From Monarcha castaneiventris obscurior (taxonomy: Eukaryota > Chordata > Aves > Passeriformes > Monarchidae), in NCBI GenBank assembly GCA_026261815.1, contig JAMPIT010000437.1, positions 6,460,001-6,524,000 of the forward strand: a DNA stretch of 64,000 bases, written 5' to 3'. The position numbers and the translations under genes are program-made. How positions within the stretch are numbered: position 1 is the stretch's first letter; every line of letters begins with the position of its first letter. The notes under the pieces are model-generated. The model worked only from the letters and a program-made list of their open reading frames with translations. It was not told the DNA's origin and made no database searches. Positions 22,479 through 34,670 of this stretch are shown here, in pieces.

Positions 22479-25400
22479 CGGCTCAGTGCAGCTGAGGGTT
22501 CTGGTGTAGCTCATAAAGCATTTTGCCAGCCCTTCCATGAAAGCTGCTAATCAATTAATGGCGGTGAGTGAGCACAGTAAGAAAGGGTGAAGAACTTTAA
22601 CAGGGGCACTACCTTCCCAATAGCCTGAGTGCCTTCCTTAGCACACTTCAGACTCAAAAAGCCTTTCTCCAAATAGCTTTCTGCTGGTTATATCACCAAC
22701 AGAAAATAGGAAGGAAGGTGGATTTCTTCAGCATGGCACAGACATGTCTGTACTGCCCTGAGTTTATCCTGTCCTAACTCTCTCTCTCCACTGTCAGCCC
22801 ACTTGCCAAACCAGAGAGACAAATCACAGCACTGCAGGGTGGCAAACCAAGGAGCATGATCTGAGTGACTTTGAGCCATGAGTTAGAGGAGATGGTAGAT
22901 AATGAAAGGATGAGAACAGGAAAACCTCTTTTCCCAAAGGGAATGTGTGTGACATTAAAGACCCTGAAAATTTCTCAAAATACTTCACATTTTTTTTCCA
23001 GACAGCATGTTCCAACCTAAGGGTTTCAACCTAACCTTAAAAAAATTACCTTCAATCAGCTCAGGCCCATAATCTTTGCTTTGCCACTGTCTTTGAACAG
23101 GCAGACACTTATGGACAGCTCTACTGTCAGAGGGAGACAGGTCCCAGCCCTGCTCCTTCACATCCCCCAGAATAAACCCGAGTGTGCAGAACTGGAGACC
23201 ACCCTGCTGTAACAACTGTGCACCATCAACATGCCCCTTCCAGAGACAGGCCTGAGAAAAGACCCAGGAAGTCCCTGAAGGACTTGTGTTTTAGGAAAGA
23301 AGAGCCAAGACATCAGCAATATGCAACGGGCAGCGAGGACAAGCAGCGACTGCAGGGCCATGGTACCTGTTAGAACTGTGGATAAGTCAACAAGAAATGT
23401 CGTGCCCGTTTCATCTGGTAGCATTTGGTCCATTTATTTTAACTGCAAATAAATGCAAAGCAGAAAGAAAGGGTTGTAGTTATTGTTGGAGCAGAGAAAA
23501 CATTTTGTGCAAAGAGAGGGCTGGCCTTCAACCATCCAAGTAAAACCCATTGCCTAAACAATAGAGCTTAAAAGATGAGCAAATTGCTGTTTATGGACTG
23601 TTCCAGATCCATACCACTCGGACGAAGCCAGGGATGAATACATGAGCAAATTTGCTGCCTAACTCATTAGAAAAACAAGCCTTGTGTGGGATTTGAGCCA
23701 TTTTAAATCATTCACTCAGAGCAAAGAGGAAAGACCAGAGCAGCAGCAGACGGAGCAAAATTAGGGAGAGTATTATCAGTCCAGATTTGCAAATGCTGGT
23801 GCAGGCAAAACACATGTGAAGGTCACAGCATTAATGTAGCTGCCTTGTGGTAGCCTGAAGGAACAACCCAGCCAGTGCCACAAGCCAGCCAGCCCACCTC
23901 AGTCTGGGGAAGGGGAGTGTTTCCCCATGCACATTCCAATTCCTGTCCCAGAGTGGGCTGGGAGGCTCTTGCCTGTCACCCTTGTGTGTGCTGAGCAGCT
24001 GGACCAGATTTTGCAGACTCAAGCTGCTTTGGGAAATGCAATGCCTCGTTGGCATGCGGCTATTCAAGCTGGTGCCTATTATGTCTCTCCTATTAAATGC
24101 TATGAAAACAGGCATCGTGCACGGAGGGGCTGAGCAAACCTTGTCGTACAGTAATTATGCAATCAGTGCATAATCTCATTTTGGTGGCTGGGGTGTGGAG
24201 GGAAAGTTTTGGTTCCTAGATGCTTGCAGGGGTCTCTACAATGAAATGCATACAGACATATTTACAGCCACTGGCAATGAAAATTCTGAGCAATGCTAAC
24301 TGTATTGAGCTTCTGTGATGTTGAGAGCGACTTACAAAATCCTCACACATCTGGTTATGCTCAAAAAGACTCTTTGACTCAATAGTCAGACTTTCTGCAA
24401 TTGAAACGCTCTACAATTAGCAGCCCCTTCTGTAACAGGGAAGGAAAAAGCTTTCAAAACCCAAGGAGGTTTTGGGGTTGGGGTTTTTTTTTTTAAATTT
24501 TTTTGCAGCTCTTCCCCTGAATTTGAGAGGAAGCCAAAGCTTTTCAAAGCTTTTCTAAAACAAACAAGCAAATCAAATTCCCTCTCCACCCTCCTGGAGA
24601 GAGGAACACCCTGGATGAGCAAATCGCCCTTTACTAAGATGCTTCCCTGCTGGTGAAAGTCCCACAGGCAGAGAGAGCTGGAGTTTGGATTTCTTGCCCT
24701 TCGTTTTTTCACATCCCTGGTGCTCTGTGTGGTTTGAACTCAGCTGTTTGCTTCAGCAGGGGACAAATTTTGCCGGGGGAGAATTTTATGGTACAAGCCT
24801 GCTGAAAAACTGCTTCCAAAGAAAGTCCAATCAGGATGGGTGTGTTCCCATGAAAAGTTTGACTTTCCCTGGATCCACAATTTTTGCAAAACAGTGCTAG
24901 TGGAAAGTCTCCCTTTTATTGCTCCTTTCTACGGACACACAGTCTTGTGGCTCTACAGGGCAGAAACTCAGAGAGCCAAAGCCGAGTGCAGGACTTCTTC
25001 TATCTCATGCACCGAATTCTTTGCTGGTATAAATAGACTGAACTCTGCTCAGGGCAACCATGGCCATTTATACCAACAGAGGACTTGGCCCACAGACACA
25101 GCCTGTTTCTTTTTTTAAACCCCAGGAGACGACCCAAACCCTGTGGAGGCAGATTCAGACCCCAGCCACCATCACTTTCTAGGCACTTTCTATTTTGGTC
25201 ACGGCCCCACTTGCTGCTCCAGCCCGTGCCCAGGAGAGACCTGGGGAGGACATGGGGATATGGAGCAGTCCCAGGTTTGGAAAGCCCAAGGACATCCCCA
25301 TTTTCTGCTGGGTCTCAGGAGATGTCAGATGTTGCAGCCTGGATCAGCCCAGCTAAGCCTGGAGAAGATTAGGAGTAGATTTGGATGAGGTCTGTACATA

Positions 25401-26979
25401 GGGCTGTGGGCACATGTCCCAGCTTGGCTTTGCACGTCGCAGATGTTTATGGAAACTCCCTAGAAAGGACTTTCTTGGCCACTTCTCCTCCTGCACCACC
25501 TGCTCCAAACTGCTGCATGGTTGCAGCTCTCCATCCCTTCCTTGGCCACCCCACAGCTGCTCCCCTCTGCATCCACGTGCAGAAATTGCTGCCCACTGCT
25601 TCTTCTCCTCTCCCACGGGTGCAGATCTTCTCTGGTCCCTTGGCAGAGGGACCCTGGGGACTGAAAGTGAGGGGCTGTGCTGTGTCCTCTCCACACAGGC
25701 TGTGGCTGAGGAATCCCAGTGCAGAGCTCCCACAGAGGTGGCTGAGTTTCACAGGGGAAGCTTTGAAGGGCTGAACACCTTTATGGGGTGACCACGGGGG
25801 CTGTGGGTGTGAGCTGGCACCAGAGCTGTGCAGGTTTTCTGCCACCCATGAAAATGCACTTTCAAAGTTAATTGATTTACACATCTGCTTTTTTACAGAG
25901 CATTTTAAAACAGCAACTCCTGACCCTAAAGAAAAAAAAGAGGTCAACCAACACACAAAAGAATTCACTAAATCATTAAAATGCTGCATCCACAAGCACA
26001 GCCAAGCCTAACCCTTCATCTTCTGCCTTTCTGGGAACATGAAAGCCAGAGGTTGCCATGGCCAACCAGCTAAAGGCTGCAGATCATGGCCAGTCATTGC
26101 CCCTGTGAACCAGCCCTGCACACACTCACTTCTGACTCCCACTCATGGAAAATCACTTTTGCTGCTGCCCCTGCCAAGGTGGCAATGCTGGCCAGGGCTG
26201 CTGGCACAGAGCACTCCATCCCCAGGCTATTTTTAGGTTGGTTTTCTGGTAAAATAAAGCTCCTGCAATCATTCTGGCTGTGTTGGCCCTTGAATGATTT
26301 ATGCTTCCCCTGGCCAAGCCTGGTGACACTGATGCTGGCAGGATGAAGGCAGGCTCCTCTTCATCACTTCAGTTCCCAGCCCAAGGCAGTGCCTGTGCTG
26401 GGTGATGCTTCCCATGTAGGACACACAGCCTGGCAAGGGATGATATTTCCACTCTCATCCTCCTCCTTTTTTCTTGTGTGACATTTTTACTTCCTAAAAA
26501 ATTGCATGTGCCCTCTGGACAAGTGATTAAATTAGAAGATCAACAATACATGAAGAAGGAGCGGGATCAATTCACAGAGAAGTGGCTGAAAGCAGTTTAT
26601 TACATCTTTTATCTTTTTTTTTTGCTGGGAGATCATTTGCCAAATCATTAAAGGAAAAAAATCAAGTGAATGGGATGACCAGCAACTAAAAACTGCCTTT
26701 TTCTTAACAAATTCATATGATTACAATATTATTTTGAATAAAATAATTTTAAAAAAAGAGAAATTGGATAAGATTGCTTTTGAGGTCAGATTCTGGACTC
26801 AGTTACCCCAATAGCTCACTGATTTACTGTAGCAATTCAAGCCATCATGTTCACATTTACCATCAAATAAGTGGACAGGACTCTGATGGCAGCTTGTCTG
26901 ATGACAGACTGTGTATGTACACCCAGTGCCTGCTTGCCAAAAGAGAAACCTTCAGCCTTTTCCCTGCTTACACCTCCAG
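22479..26979. other. Unique noncoding stretch, no gene seen
   Basis: No transposon was recognised. 23182-23373 is an open frame rich in basic residues. It ends at a TAG next to a C-x-x-C-G-like sequence that superficially recalls a zinc knuckle, but the spacing is wrong and stops interrupt it. 25447-25995 (-) is a frame of about 180 codons with no recognised domain. Confidence 0.45.
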
Positions 26980-27090
26980 ATCAGGACTCTGAAAGAATAT
27001 TGTGCAGGCAGTATTGCAGTGCTTCTTGCACCACCTTGCATTGACATCCACTTTCACCTCCTTTTACACCAGCAGAAGTTCAGAAAGCAG
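26980..27090 (+). other. Exon-like interval with good splice signals at both ends
   Basis: A pyrimidine-rich tract ending ACACCTCCAG (26970-26979) precedes 111 bases that end AAAGCAG, followed by GTAAGATT, a near-consensus donor (27091 onward). The interval is exactly 37 codons and open in the frame starting at 26980, so it could be a phase 0-0 exon. The encoded peptide is not one I recognise. Such pairs also arise by chance, so this may be a noncoding-RNA exon, an unannotated coding exon or a decoy. Confidence 0.3.
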
Positions 27091-27829
27091 GTAAGATTAA
27101 ATTCCCATTTCCAAAAAAACCTTCCAGAATGAGAGAGGTTGCCAGTTTTTATCAAAAAATAATTTCCAGGTGCAGTGAACTGTCAAAGCACAAGAAGTGC
27201 TGAACTGGGCTGGGAATAACATTGCTGAAATCACAAAAAAATACTGCAAATCCCAGAGAAAGAAATCCTTGGAGCTCCAGGAGGGGCATCAGCCTTGTTG
27301 CCTTACCCTGGTTTTCTCCTGCTCTGTTTTAACCTTATTTGAGCTGCTCATGACTGGCAAGAGCATCATCTTCTGCTTGAATCTGCCTGGGTTCGAGATC
27401 CGCAAGCCAGAGAAAGATCCAAATCCTGTCAATTTTCAGCAGACAGGAGATGATAATGCTCTTGAAATATGTCCAACACTTCCAAACCCTTGCCATAAAA
27501 AGGCAAAAGATGATTCAATCCCGGAAAACAGCAGTGCAAGACCTGGGTCACTGTGTTTTCACTGGGAGCTGGATCTTCTGCTTTCACTCCATCATCTGCT
27601 CTTCACATGACTCCACTTAGCAACTGCATCTGATTAGCCTTTGTGTGCTGGGTGCTATTATTTTTTTGTTTGAATTAGTGCCTCCTAGGGTTTTTTCTCT
27701 CTATTTCCCAAAATATAGCTGAATTATCTTCTCTTACCCAGAGCTTGGGTGCCTGGGTATTCCCTTTTTGCACGGTAAAGCCGAGCTGCCTCGCTGTTGT
27801 CACTTTATGGCTGGGATGGGAGAAAACAA

Positions 27830-28110
27830 AACTCATTTTCATGCAAATCCCCACTGTCTATCAGACATCATAGTTGTCAAGCAGGTCATTAGAGGCCTAC
27901 TGTGTAAAATGAAGATTACTAATTAGAGCTGAAGAAATAATTTGCAACAAATAATTTATCCAATGAATTTAGATTTTCTTTCTCCTTGTGGAGTCTCTGC
28001 AAGCAGGTTGTTACTTCGCCAGAGTTGGGTATTATTTGAAATGTTTTTAACTCATTATGCTCATGATTGATTCAGATTTTTCAGCGTTACTTTTTTGAGC
28101 TAGATGGTTA
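27830..28110. promoter_or_regulatory. Candidate conserved noncoding element with POU octamer and homeodomain words
   Basis: It holds an exact octamer ATGCAAAT (27841-27848), a palindromic CTAATTAG (27919-27926), a CCAAT word near 27960, and further AT-rich homeodomain-like words within 280 bp of repeat-free sequence. This resembles the make-up of developmental enhancers. Function is inferred only from motif content. Confidence 0.3.
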
Positions 28111-29117
28111 ATCAATGCAGATCACAGGATTTGGGATTTACCTCCTGGCTCAGGTGTCAAAATGTGGCTGAAATGAATAAAAATCAGTGTATGCTTAAAA
28201 AGTACATTCCATGAACACTGATTTGTGTTTCTGTGAATATTACAGGTTGAGAGTAACTTGGGAATTTTCCATTAAAATACATTTTTCTAGCAAAAATAAG
28301 CTACTGCAAAGTCTATAATTTTATCCTGAGGAAATCTCGTGGAAGTCAAAAAGACCCTCCAACCTGTGGTGTATTATGCAAGTCTTGTGAGTATCACCAA
28401 AAAATAGGAAAACCAAGGAATTTATCCTGCAGGGAAAAAGGGAGCAAATGCATCCAGCTGCCAACAGCCCCAAAGGCCCTGTAGGACCCTACACACAACC
28501 ATTATAGAAGTAACTGGAAATGAAATCTTATGTGTTGTGATTCACAGTCAAAGGAAACAGGATTTAGCAAGACCTGATCAGTTCACTACAATGGAAAATG
28601 TCAAAACATGGATTTTGGATAATTTTGATTGACCATTTCTCTTCAATCCGTGACACATTCTGTTACTTTGGCTCAAAATGTTCATCTGATTCAGCTTGAA
28701 AAGAGAAACTGAAAATTTCTATTGATTTTCATCCCATTACAAAAGTCAATTTTTGCAGACATTAATTCCACTCTATGGAATGCACTCTATGAACACTCAA
28801 AGAAAGGCGGAACATGAAGAAAGGAGAGGAATTCCAGTGAATTAATTCCAGCATCCAAGCCCCCTTTCACAGGAAACCATTTGCAATATTCACCACCTTT
28901 ATTAATAATATGGAGCAAAGTCACACCTACGGCTGATACCATGAAATCCTGGATTGCAAAGGAGCAGCTTCATTTTCAGCTCTCTAATGAAGCACACGGG
29001 GAGCAGTATTGGGGGGATGGGAGGATTAAGAGAGTTTCAATGAATTAAAAAAGAGACTATTTGTACCAAACTCCTCAATTCCATCTGCTTTCTATCTGGG
29101 GCACTTGTTGTTCCCTG
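28111..29117. other. Unique noncoding AT-rich stretch, no gene seen
   Basis: No repeat or gene was recognised. The sequence is AT-rich and lacks long open frames. Confidence 0.55.
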
Positions 29118-29188
29118 CACTCACTCACTCACTCACTCACTCACTCACTCACTCACTCACTCACTCACTCACTCACTCACTCACTCAC
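29118..29188. repeat. (CACT)n microsatellite, about 17.5 units
   Basis: A perfect tetranucleotide array of 71 bases. Any open frame through it reads as a short serine/leucine/threonine/histidine repeat and is not a gene. Its length and purity predict length polymorphism. Confidence 0.97.
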
Positions 29189-29667
29189 ACACCTTTGTGT
29201 TTGCAGTGTTGGTGCTGAGGAGGGATGGGAGATAGAGGGGATGCTCAGCAGGAAAGGGGATAAAACAGAAAGCAGGTAGCACTCAAAGCTTGCTTTTTTA
29301 GTCTAAAGATCTCCCAGAGGAAAACAGGCAAGTCTGATAAAGCTGCTGTGAAGGTTTTTTACTTTGTGTCTTCTCCATGGACCTTTCACCCTTCCACATC
29401 AAATCTCGGGAAATTCAGGGAAAATTTGTGGAAAAAAAGGACTTTTCTCCCAAAAATCAGAAATTTTGGAGCATGGCTGATGGGCATCAGTTGCTGGAGC
29501 CTTTTATGGCTTCCCTGCCTGGAGTCAAGTGGAAGGGGAGATATTCTGGGATAAAAGGATGTCTGAGGGCCAGCAGAGTTTGTGCTGACCGAATAGCACA
29601 GGTGGGGAGATGTGGTAGCCCTGGGGAGGGAGAACCAGGTGCAGTTAGGGACATTCCCAGCTCAGCC

Positions 29668-29757
29668 ACCACGGCTGTGTGCAATGCTGGGTAAGTCTCA
29701 TTTCCATCTGTAAATTGGGAATAACCACTCTTCTTTGAGAGGGGCTTCAAATCCCCT
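29668..29757 (+). mobile_element. MIR-like ancient SINE fragment
   Basis: 'GCTGGGTAAGTCTCATTTCC' followed by 'ATCTGTAAATTGGGAATAAC' matches the well-known MIR core ('GGGCAAGTCACTT...CATCTGTAAAATGGGGATAA') with expected divergence. MIR-type elements are ancient and shared across amniotes. The GGTAAGTC at 29690 is part of this element and should not be mistaken for a genuine splice donor. Confidence 0.6.
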
Positions 29758-30163
29758 GGACAACACCTTTTATATAAGAACTAACTTGCTATTTTGGTAC
29801 ACAGATAAAAAGCATTCATTGGAAGGAGCCAGATCAACTCCCAAACCAAGAAAAATCTTATCCTAGACGTGCCAGCCCACCTCTTCCCCTCACCATCTCT
29901 CTCTTACGTGCAAAACGAGCGCAGCCCAAGCAGCATTTGACTCCACATCAGCCCAGCTGGACCCACAATGTCTGGGTGGGTTTGGCGTGAGGCAAGAAGT
30001 GTTTGAGGAGGTTTGCACTGGAGGCCATCCCCTCTGACAACCTCCCTGTGGGAATGGAGCCTCTCACAGAGCTGCATCGCCGCCGGGGAGACAGCGGCAG
30101 CGCGGCTGCAAACGCAGCAATTCTGTGCTTAAATACATTTTCCCCCAGACTGAGCACAGGTTT

Positions 30164-30201
30164 AAAAAAAAAAAAAAAAAAGAAAGAAAAAAAGGAAAGA
30201 A
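30164..30201 (+). repeat. Poly(A) / purine tract
   Basis: 18 consecutive A residues (30164-30181) continue as an A/G tract. No retroposed gene body was recognised immediately upstream. It could be an old tail or slippage. Confidence 0.8.
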
Positions 30202-30670
30202 CATTGAAGAGAAAAACGACCTTATTCAAAGCTCAATTGGAAGACTCCCCCTGAATTTCAATGAGCCTCAGCAGGCCTGTGAGGCTGGATTAACATAAGA
30301 GCTGGGAGGAAGATTTCCAGGTGCTCCCCACACCCAGAGTCAGGTTTTCCAAGAAGAATCAGCACCAATGTGTTTTGCCCTCCAGCTCGGTAATATGCTT
30401 ACAGCCAGGCAGCCTGGCAGTGGCAAGGAGAGTTTCTGTGCTGTGCAGGAAACCCTGGCCACCCAAGATACACCTGCATATTTCTGAAGGAGTTTTATCT
30501 TCCTTTCCATCTGTGGCAGAGGAGATGCTGCCCAGCTCATCCCAGCTATGCACAGCTGGCTGAGGCACTGCCAGGGCAGATGCCAGCACAGGTTTCACCT
30601 CCCCAGCCAGGCCTGTGGAGTCTTGTTGGGAGAGCCCAGATTGCACCACCACCAGCAGCTGGTAGTGGGG

Positions 30671-30745
30671 ATGGGATGGGATGGGATGGGATGGGATGGG
30701 ATGGGATGGGATGGGATGGGATGGGATGGGATGGGATGGGATGGG
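30671..30745 (+). repeat. (ATGGG)15 microsatellite, G-quadruplex-prone
   Basis: Fifteen uninterrupted ATGGG units, preceded by GGGG at 30667-30670. The + strand has a G-triplet every five bases with 2-base loops, meeting the usual G3+N1-7 quadruplex rule many times over. The complementary strand reads as an I-P-S-H-P type repeat in an open frame at 30359-30817, which is an artefact of the array. Confidence 0.98.
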
Positions 30746-32251
30746 GATGAGGTGATCAGTACCTCCAGGAGAGACCTGCCCTCCTTTGCTGGAATACTGG
30801 CAGGTGGATGTGCCCACAAAGCTTCAGCCCCTCCTCACTGTGGGCACTCAGCCCTTGTGCTGGGGGCAAATTCTTCCCTGACCCCGGTGTCCTCTCTGCA
30901 GTCTGGACCAGGAGGAGAGACCCAGCAATACATTTCTGAGCTACAAAAATTTCTTGTCTCGGCACAGTATTCCCAATCTCATGGGGCCAGACCCTGTGAA
31001 CTGTGAACTGATGGAAGGGCAGAAGCTACTCTTAATACTGTGGTTACTCTTGTGGTGGCAGTGGATGGGGTTTCATCTTCGTGTCTGGTTTCACCCAGCA
31101 GAAAAACAGGAGCGAACCACACCAAAATCTCATCAAATTGTTGCTGGGTCTATCAGCAGGCAGCAAGCACAGCTGGAAAGGCAGTGACATTTGCAGGACA
31201 TTTTATACAGCTGGGAGGTTTTTAACCCTTTCTCTCAGCAAGTCATTTAAAAATGTGTATTTGAGAGAGCTGAGAGAACAAAAAAACAAACCAGGCCCAA
31301 CTCCCAAAGAACAAGTCAGTTAAGGTCTCTGAAGGAAGAGGCTTCATCTTCAGCTCCCAGGAGCATGTCCGTGTGCCAGCTTCAGCTGTTGTTCTTTTAA
31401 TGGGGACCAGGATTTGAATTGCAATCCAGTTCTGTGGGCTGCTTTGGACTGAACAGAGCTGGAGCCTCGCTGCATTGCGGCCGTGGGAATCTCGTTAACG
31501 AGAGCAGGATCCACCTCTGACTCCAGATCCATCACCAAACTGGGAATCAGCCCCACCATCTGAGCCAGGCTGCCATCTCACTGAAGGCTGCCTTTGTAAC
31601 CTCTCCCTGTGCTTTTAGACCTCAGCTGAAATTTTTAATGAGTCCCTAGAATTAGCCCATCCAAGCCATTTATTTATGGGTTTATTGCGATGACCTGGTG
31701 AGACTCGGGGTCACTGCAAATGTTCCAGTGTAATGCAAGGCACAGCCAGCCCAGACCCTGGCACTGGGTCGTAAATACCTAAAGACATTCTCAACAGCAT
31801 TATTTCTGTATTATGTTTTTTTAAATGCTGAACTGTATGTTTTAGAATACACAGCTGTCTTTGTTCAGAATAAACCAAAAATAGCAGATTTTCCTCTGCT
31901 TAGCTGGGTGTTAAATTATTTACATTTCAAAACCCATAAGTAGAAACAATGACTGCATTTCCAGAGCCTGCTCCTGCTGTCAAATATCCTTTTCTCTTCT
32001 GCAACCTAATTTAGACTTCCTTTTTAGAGTTGCAGTTTTGCTCCATTTTCAATTATATTAGAGGAACCAAGATTTCAGGCCATTATCTCATCATTCCCAC
32101 GAACAGCAACACAAAATATGCTTGTGCTGCTGGGACACCAAGCCTGGCTGGGAGGACATGGCCACTGAAGTAAATCCAGAAGAAACCACGCTGCTGCAGA
32201 GAGTACTGAAAGCCCAAGGACAAACCCCAAGGCAGGACAGGATGCAAGGTG
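30746..32251. other. Unique noncoding stretch, no gene seen
   Basis: No gene or clear transposon was recognised. 31800-32090 is AT-rich. Confidence 0.5.
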
Positions 32252-32452
32252 GGGTTGGGTCTCTTCTCACAAGCAATAGGACAAGTGGAAGCATCCCCAA
32301 GTTGTGCCAGGGGAGGTTTAGATGGGATATTAGGAAAATTTTTTCATGGAAAGGGTGTTGAAGCATTGGAACAGGCTGACCAAGAAAGTGGTGGAGAGGT
32401 GTTGGACTTGATGATTGTACAGGTCTTTCCACCTGAATGATTCTGTGATCCT
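32252..32452 (+). mobile_element. CR1 LINE, 3' fragment with internal deletion
   Basis: Successive CR1 blocks: 'GGGTCTCTTCTCACAAGCAA', 'GTTGTGCCAGGGGAGGTTTA', 'GGGATATTAGGAAAATTTTT', 'GAAAGTGGTGGAGAGG', then directly 'TGTTGGACTTGATGATTG' and a terminal 'AATGATTCTGTGATCC'. The part normally lying between 'GTGGTGGAG' and 'GGTTGGACTTGATG' is missing. A deletion of roughly 100 bp has therefore occurred within the element after insertion or in the source copy. Confidence 0.92.
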
Positions 32453-34670
32453 GAGTTGCTTCTTGGGGTCAGGGCTGTGATACTAAACTCAAAGCCTGGA
32501 GAGCAGCCCAGGTGAACAAAAGTGCTTTGATAGGGGTGCAGGTTGGGACCTGAACGAGAAGATGTCTCAAATATCACATAATTTCACCAGGTTGCTTCTC
32601 TGAAGGGCTGGCTGAGCCTCAGCTTTTCTTTACTAACCCCCAAATTCCCCTTGGCACCTCCCTGCTTCCCGATCAGCCTTGCCAGGTGCTTTGCCCTGTG
32701 ACTGCCAAAACCCTTGTGCAAATGCCAGCCACCTTTGCCCTGTTGCCAGTTAAATCCCTGTGAGCATTGCCACTGACACTGGACTAAAAGCCAGTGGGGG
32801 CCAGGTGTCAGTGTGAAACAAGGACAAACCTGGCCAAGGAACACAGACTTTAGGTCTATTTTCTGTTGACCAAAGCTCATTATATTTTTTACTCGTGTGG
32901 CAGAACAACATCCCATTGGTGCCTACTCTTCTTGGACACTTGTAAAAGGAATATACTATATCTAACTGGAATCTCAGTATTGTCAGCCCCTGTGATTTTT
33001 ATACCAATCTTCTGATATTTGGAATTTTTCATAGAGCTGTGACTCTTGGATGCAAGCAATTAAGTGAGGCTCAGCTTTCACTGAGAAATGAGAAGTTTCT
33101 AGTCCTTGTGTTTTTGAAAAGCTGGAAAATGTGCCTACAGGCACAGGCTCCAAAAGGCAAATTAAAAGAACCAATATGTTTTATTTCTTTTTAAAACAAT
33201 TGCGATTTAGGGAGGGGAATGGGGGGCTCAATTCATGATTTATAGATTCTGCACTTGGCAGCTCTCCAGTCTCAACGGTGGCTCCATGCAGATGGATCTG
33301 GGGCTTTCTGAGAGCTGCACAGTATTTTTCACTTGGTTCCTAGCATCACTTTTAAACAAAAAAACCCCCCAAAAATCTCCGTAAGATTTATCCTACAGCA
33401 GGCACAATTTAAAAGCTGTGTGTGCCATTTTATATCCTGGTTCAGTTCTGACCAGGTCTAATCTGATGTATTTAGATTCTGGGAGATACTGCCACGCTGC
33501 CAACACGCTGAGTGACACATTTAACTGGGGTGGATGACTCTGAAGGTTTGATGGCACCGTGTATATTTAGGAGGGCTCAGTGCTGGGATTGGCCCTTTTA
33601 AAAATCCTGCTGGCGTTTGCATCACCTCTGTATGTTGTTTCTTAACCTCCTTCCAGACCAGGAGAAGCACCTCCTAACCCGCTGTGTTGTCCCTGTGTGG
33701 GGACTGTCCCCGGGGGCTTGGCTGATCCAAGGGCAGCTCAAATCCACAGGCAGCCCCACCTGAACCTTCTCCCAAAAGCGCAGTTACTTTTGGGGAGGCA
33801 CCCGTGTGGTTTTGGGCAGAGGCTGTCCATGTTCCTTCCCTCGCTGGCAAGGACGGGGCTGTTGGGTGGGATAAAGCATTTCTGGTGGGCATCCGACCCA
33901 GCACCTTCCACTGGGGCATCTTCTTATGTAGAACACAAGGTAGAACAGGTCTCTGCACGGGTTGTTGTGTAGGTCCTGGTTTCTGGAGCCCTCCCTGCTG
34001 GGGCTGCACCCTCTTTCAGGGTCAGGAAGTGCCCATCAGCTCCCCTTTCCTGCTCCTCAGCCTGTTCTGACACAGAGGTGCCCCCCTGCCTGTTTGTGCC
34101 ATAGCCCTGATCCCCAGGAAGCAGCAGGGCTGTGCTGGGTGTTTGCTGACCCTTGTGGAAAGCAGGGATGTCGAAGGCCACCATGGACTAGGCTTCCGTA
34201 GGGTTTGGGGCTGAATCCCAGAGCTCTGAGCAAACCCCTGTATGCGGGCATCAGCAGGACCATCCCAAACACCTCTTCCTAACAGCTCTTATTCCTGCAC
34301 CCCTTCCCTCTCATTTTGCACCCTATTTCATTTTTTTTTTAGTGAAAACCATCGGGGGCAGCTGGGAGCGAAACAAAACCCCGCCGAGGCTCCTCTGGCA
34401 GCGAGAGCCTGGCATTGCTCACGGTGGGCTGCAAAGCAGAGCCACCCCGGCACGGCCGGGCTGCCACCGAGGATGCTGCTCCGTGGTGGCCACGCCTGAT
34501 GTTGCCGGGGAAGGTGCAGTAAACAGCTCCACCTTAAACTGCAGAGAGCACCTTAAGCTTTCTCCTGGCCCCCTGCCACCGAAAATGCTCCAGGCGGAGC
34601 TTTAATCAGAAGGAAGACTGTGCTTTGCACTGTGGGGGAAGGGGTGGCCACAAGGACATTTCTCCATTGA
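32453..34670. other. Unique noncoding stretch, no gene seen
   Basis: 32900-33500 is AT-rich. From about 33600 the sequence becomes GC-rich and stop-poor, giving many overlapping frames. 34350-34520 is the local CpG-richest part but is too short and too moderate to call a CpG-island promoter. Confidence 0.5.

Noticed and set aside
23182..23410. Basic open frame followed by a C-x-x-C-G-like and K-K-C-like sequence, suggesting a retroviral nucleocapsid zinc knuckle
   Set aside because: Two stop codons interrupt it, the CCHC spacing and histidine are absent, and no other retroviral sequence flanks it. A profile search would decide.
25447..25995. Minus-strand open frame of about 180 codons
   Set aside because: First codon is TTG, with the nearest ATG two codons in. 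No domain is recognised, and the region is GC-rich with open frames on both strands.
29061..29279. Open frame with H-S-L-T repeats
   Set aside because: It is the translation of the (CACT)n microsatellite.
29690..29697. GGTAAGTC considered as a splice donor
   Set aside because: It lies inside a MIR-like repeat and no matching acceptor-bounded exon was evident upstream.
30359..30817. Open frame with I-P-S-H-P repeats (minus) and its G-W-D-G-M counterpart (plus)
   Set aside because: Both are translations of the (ATGGG)15 microsatellite.
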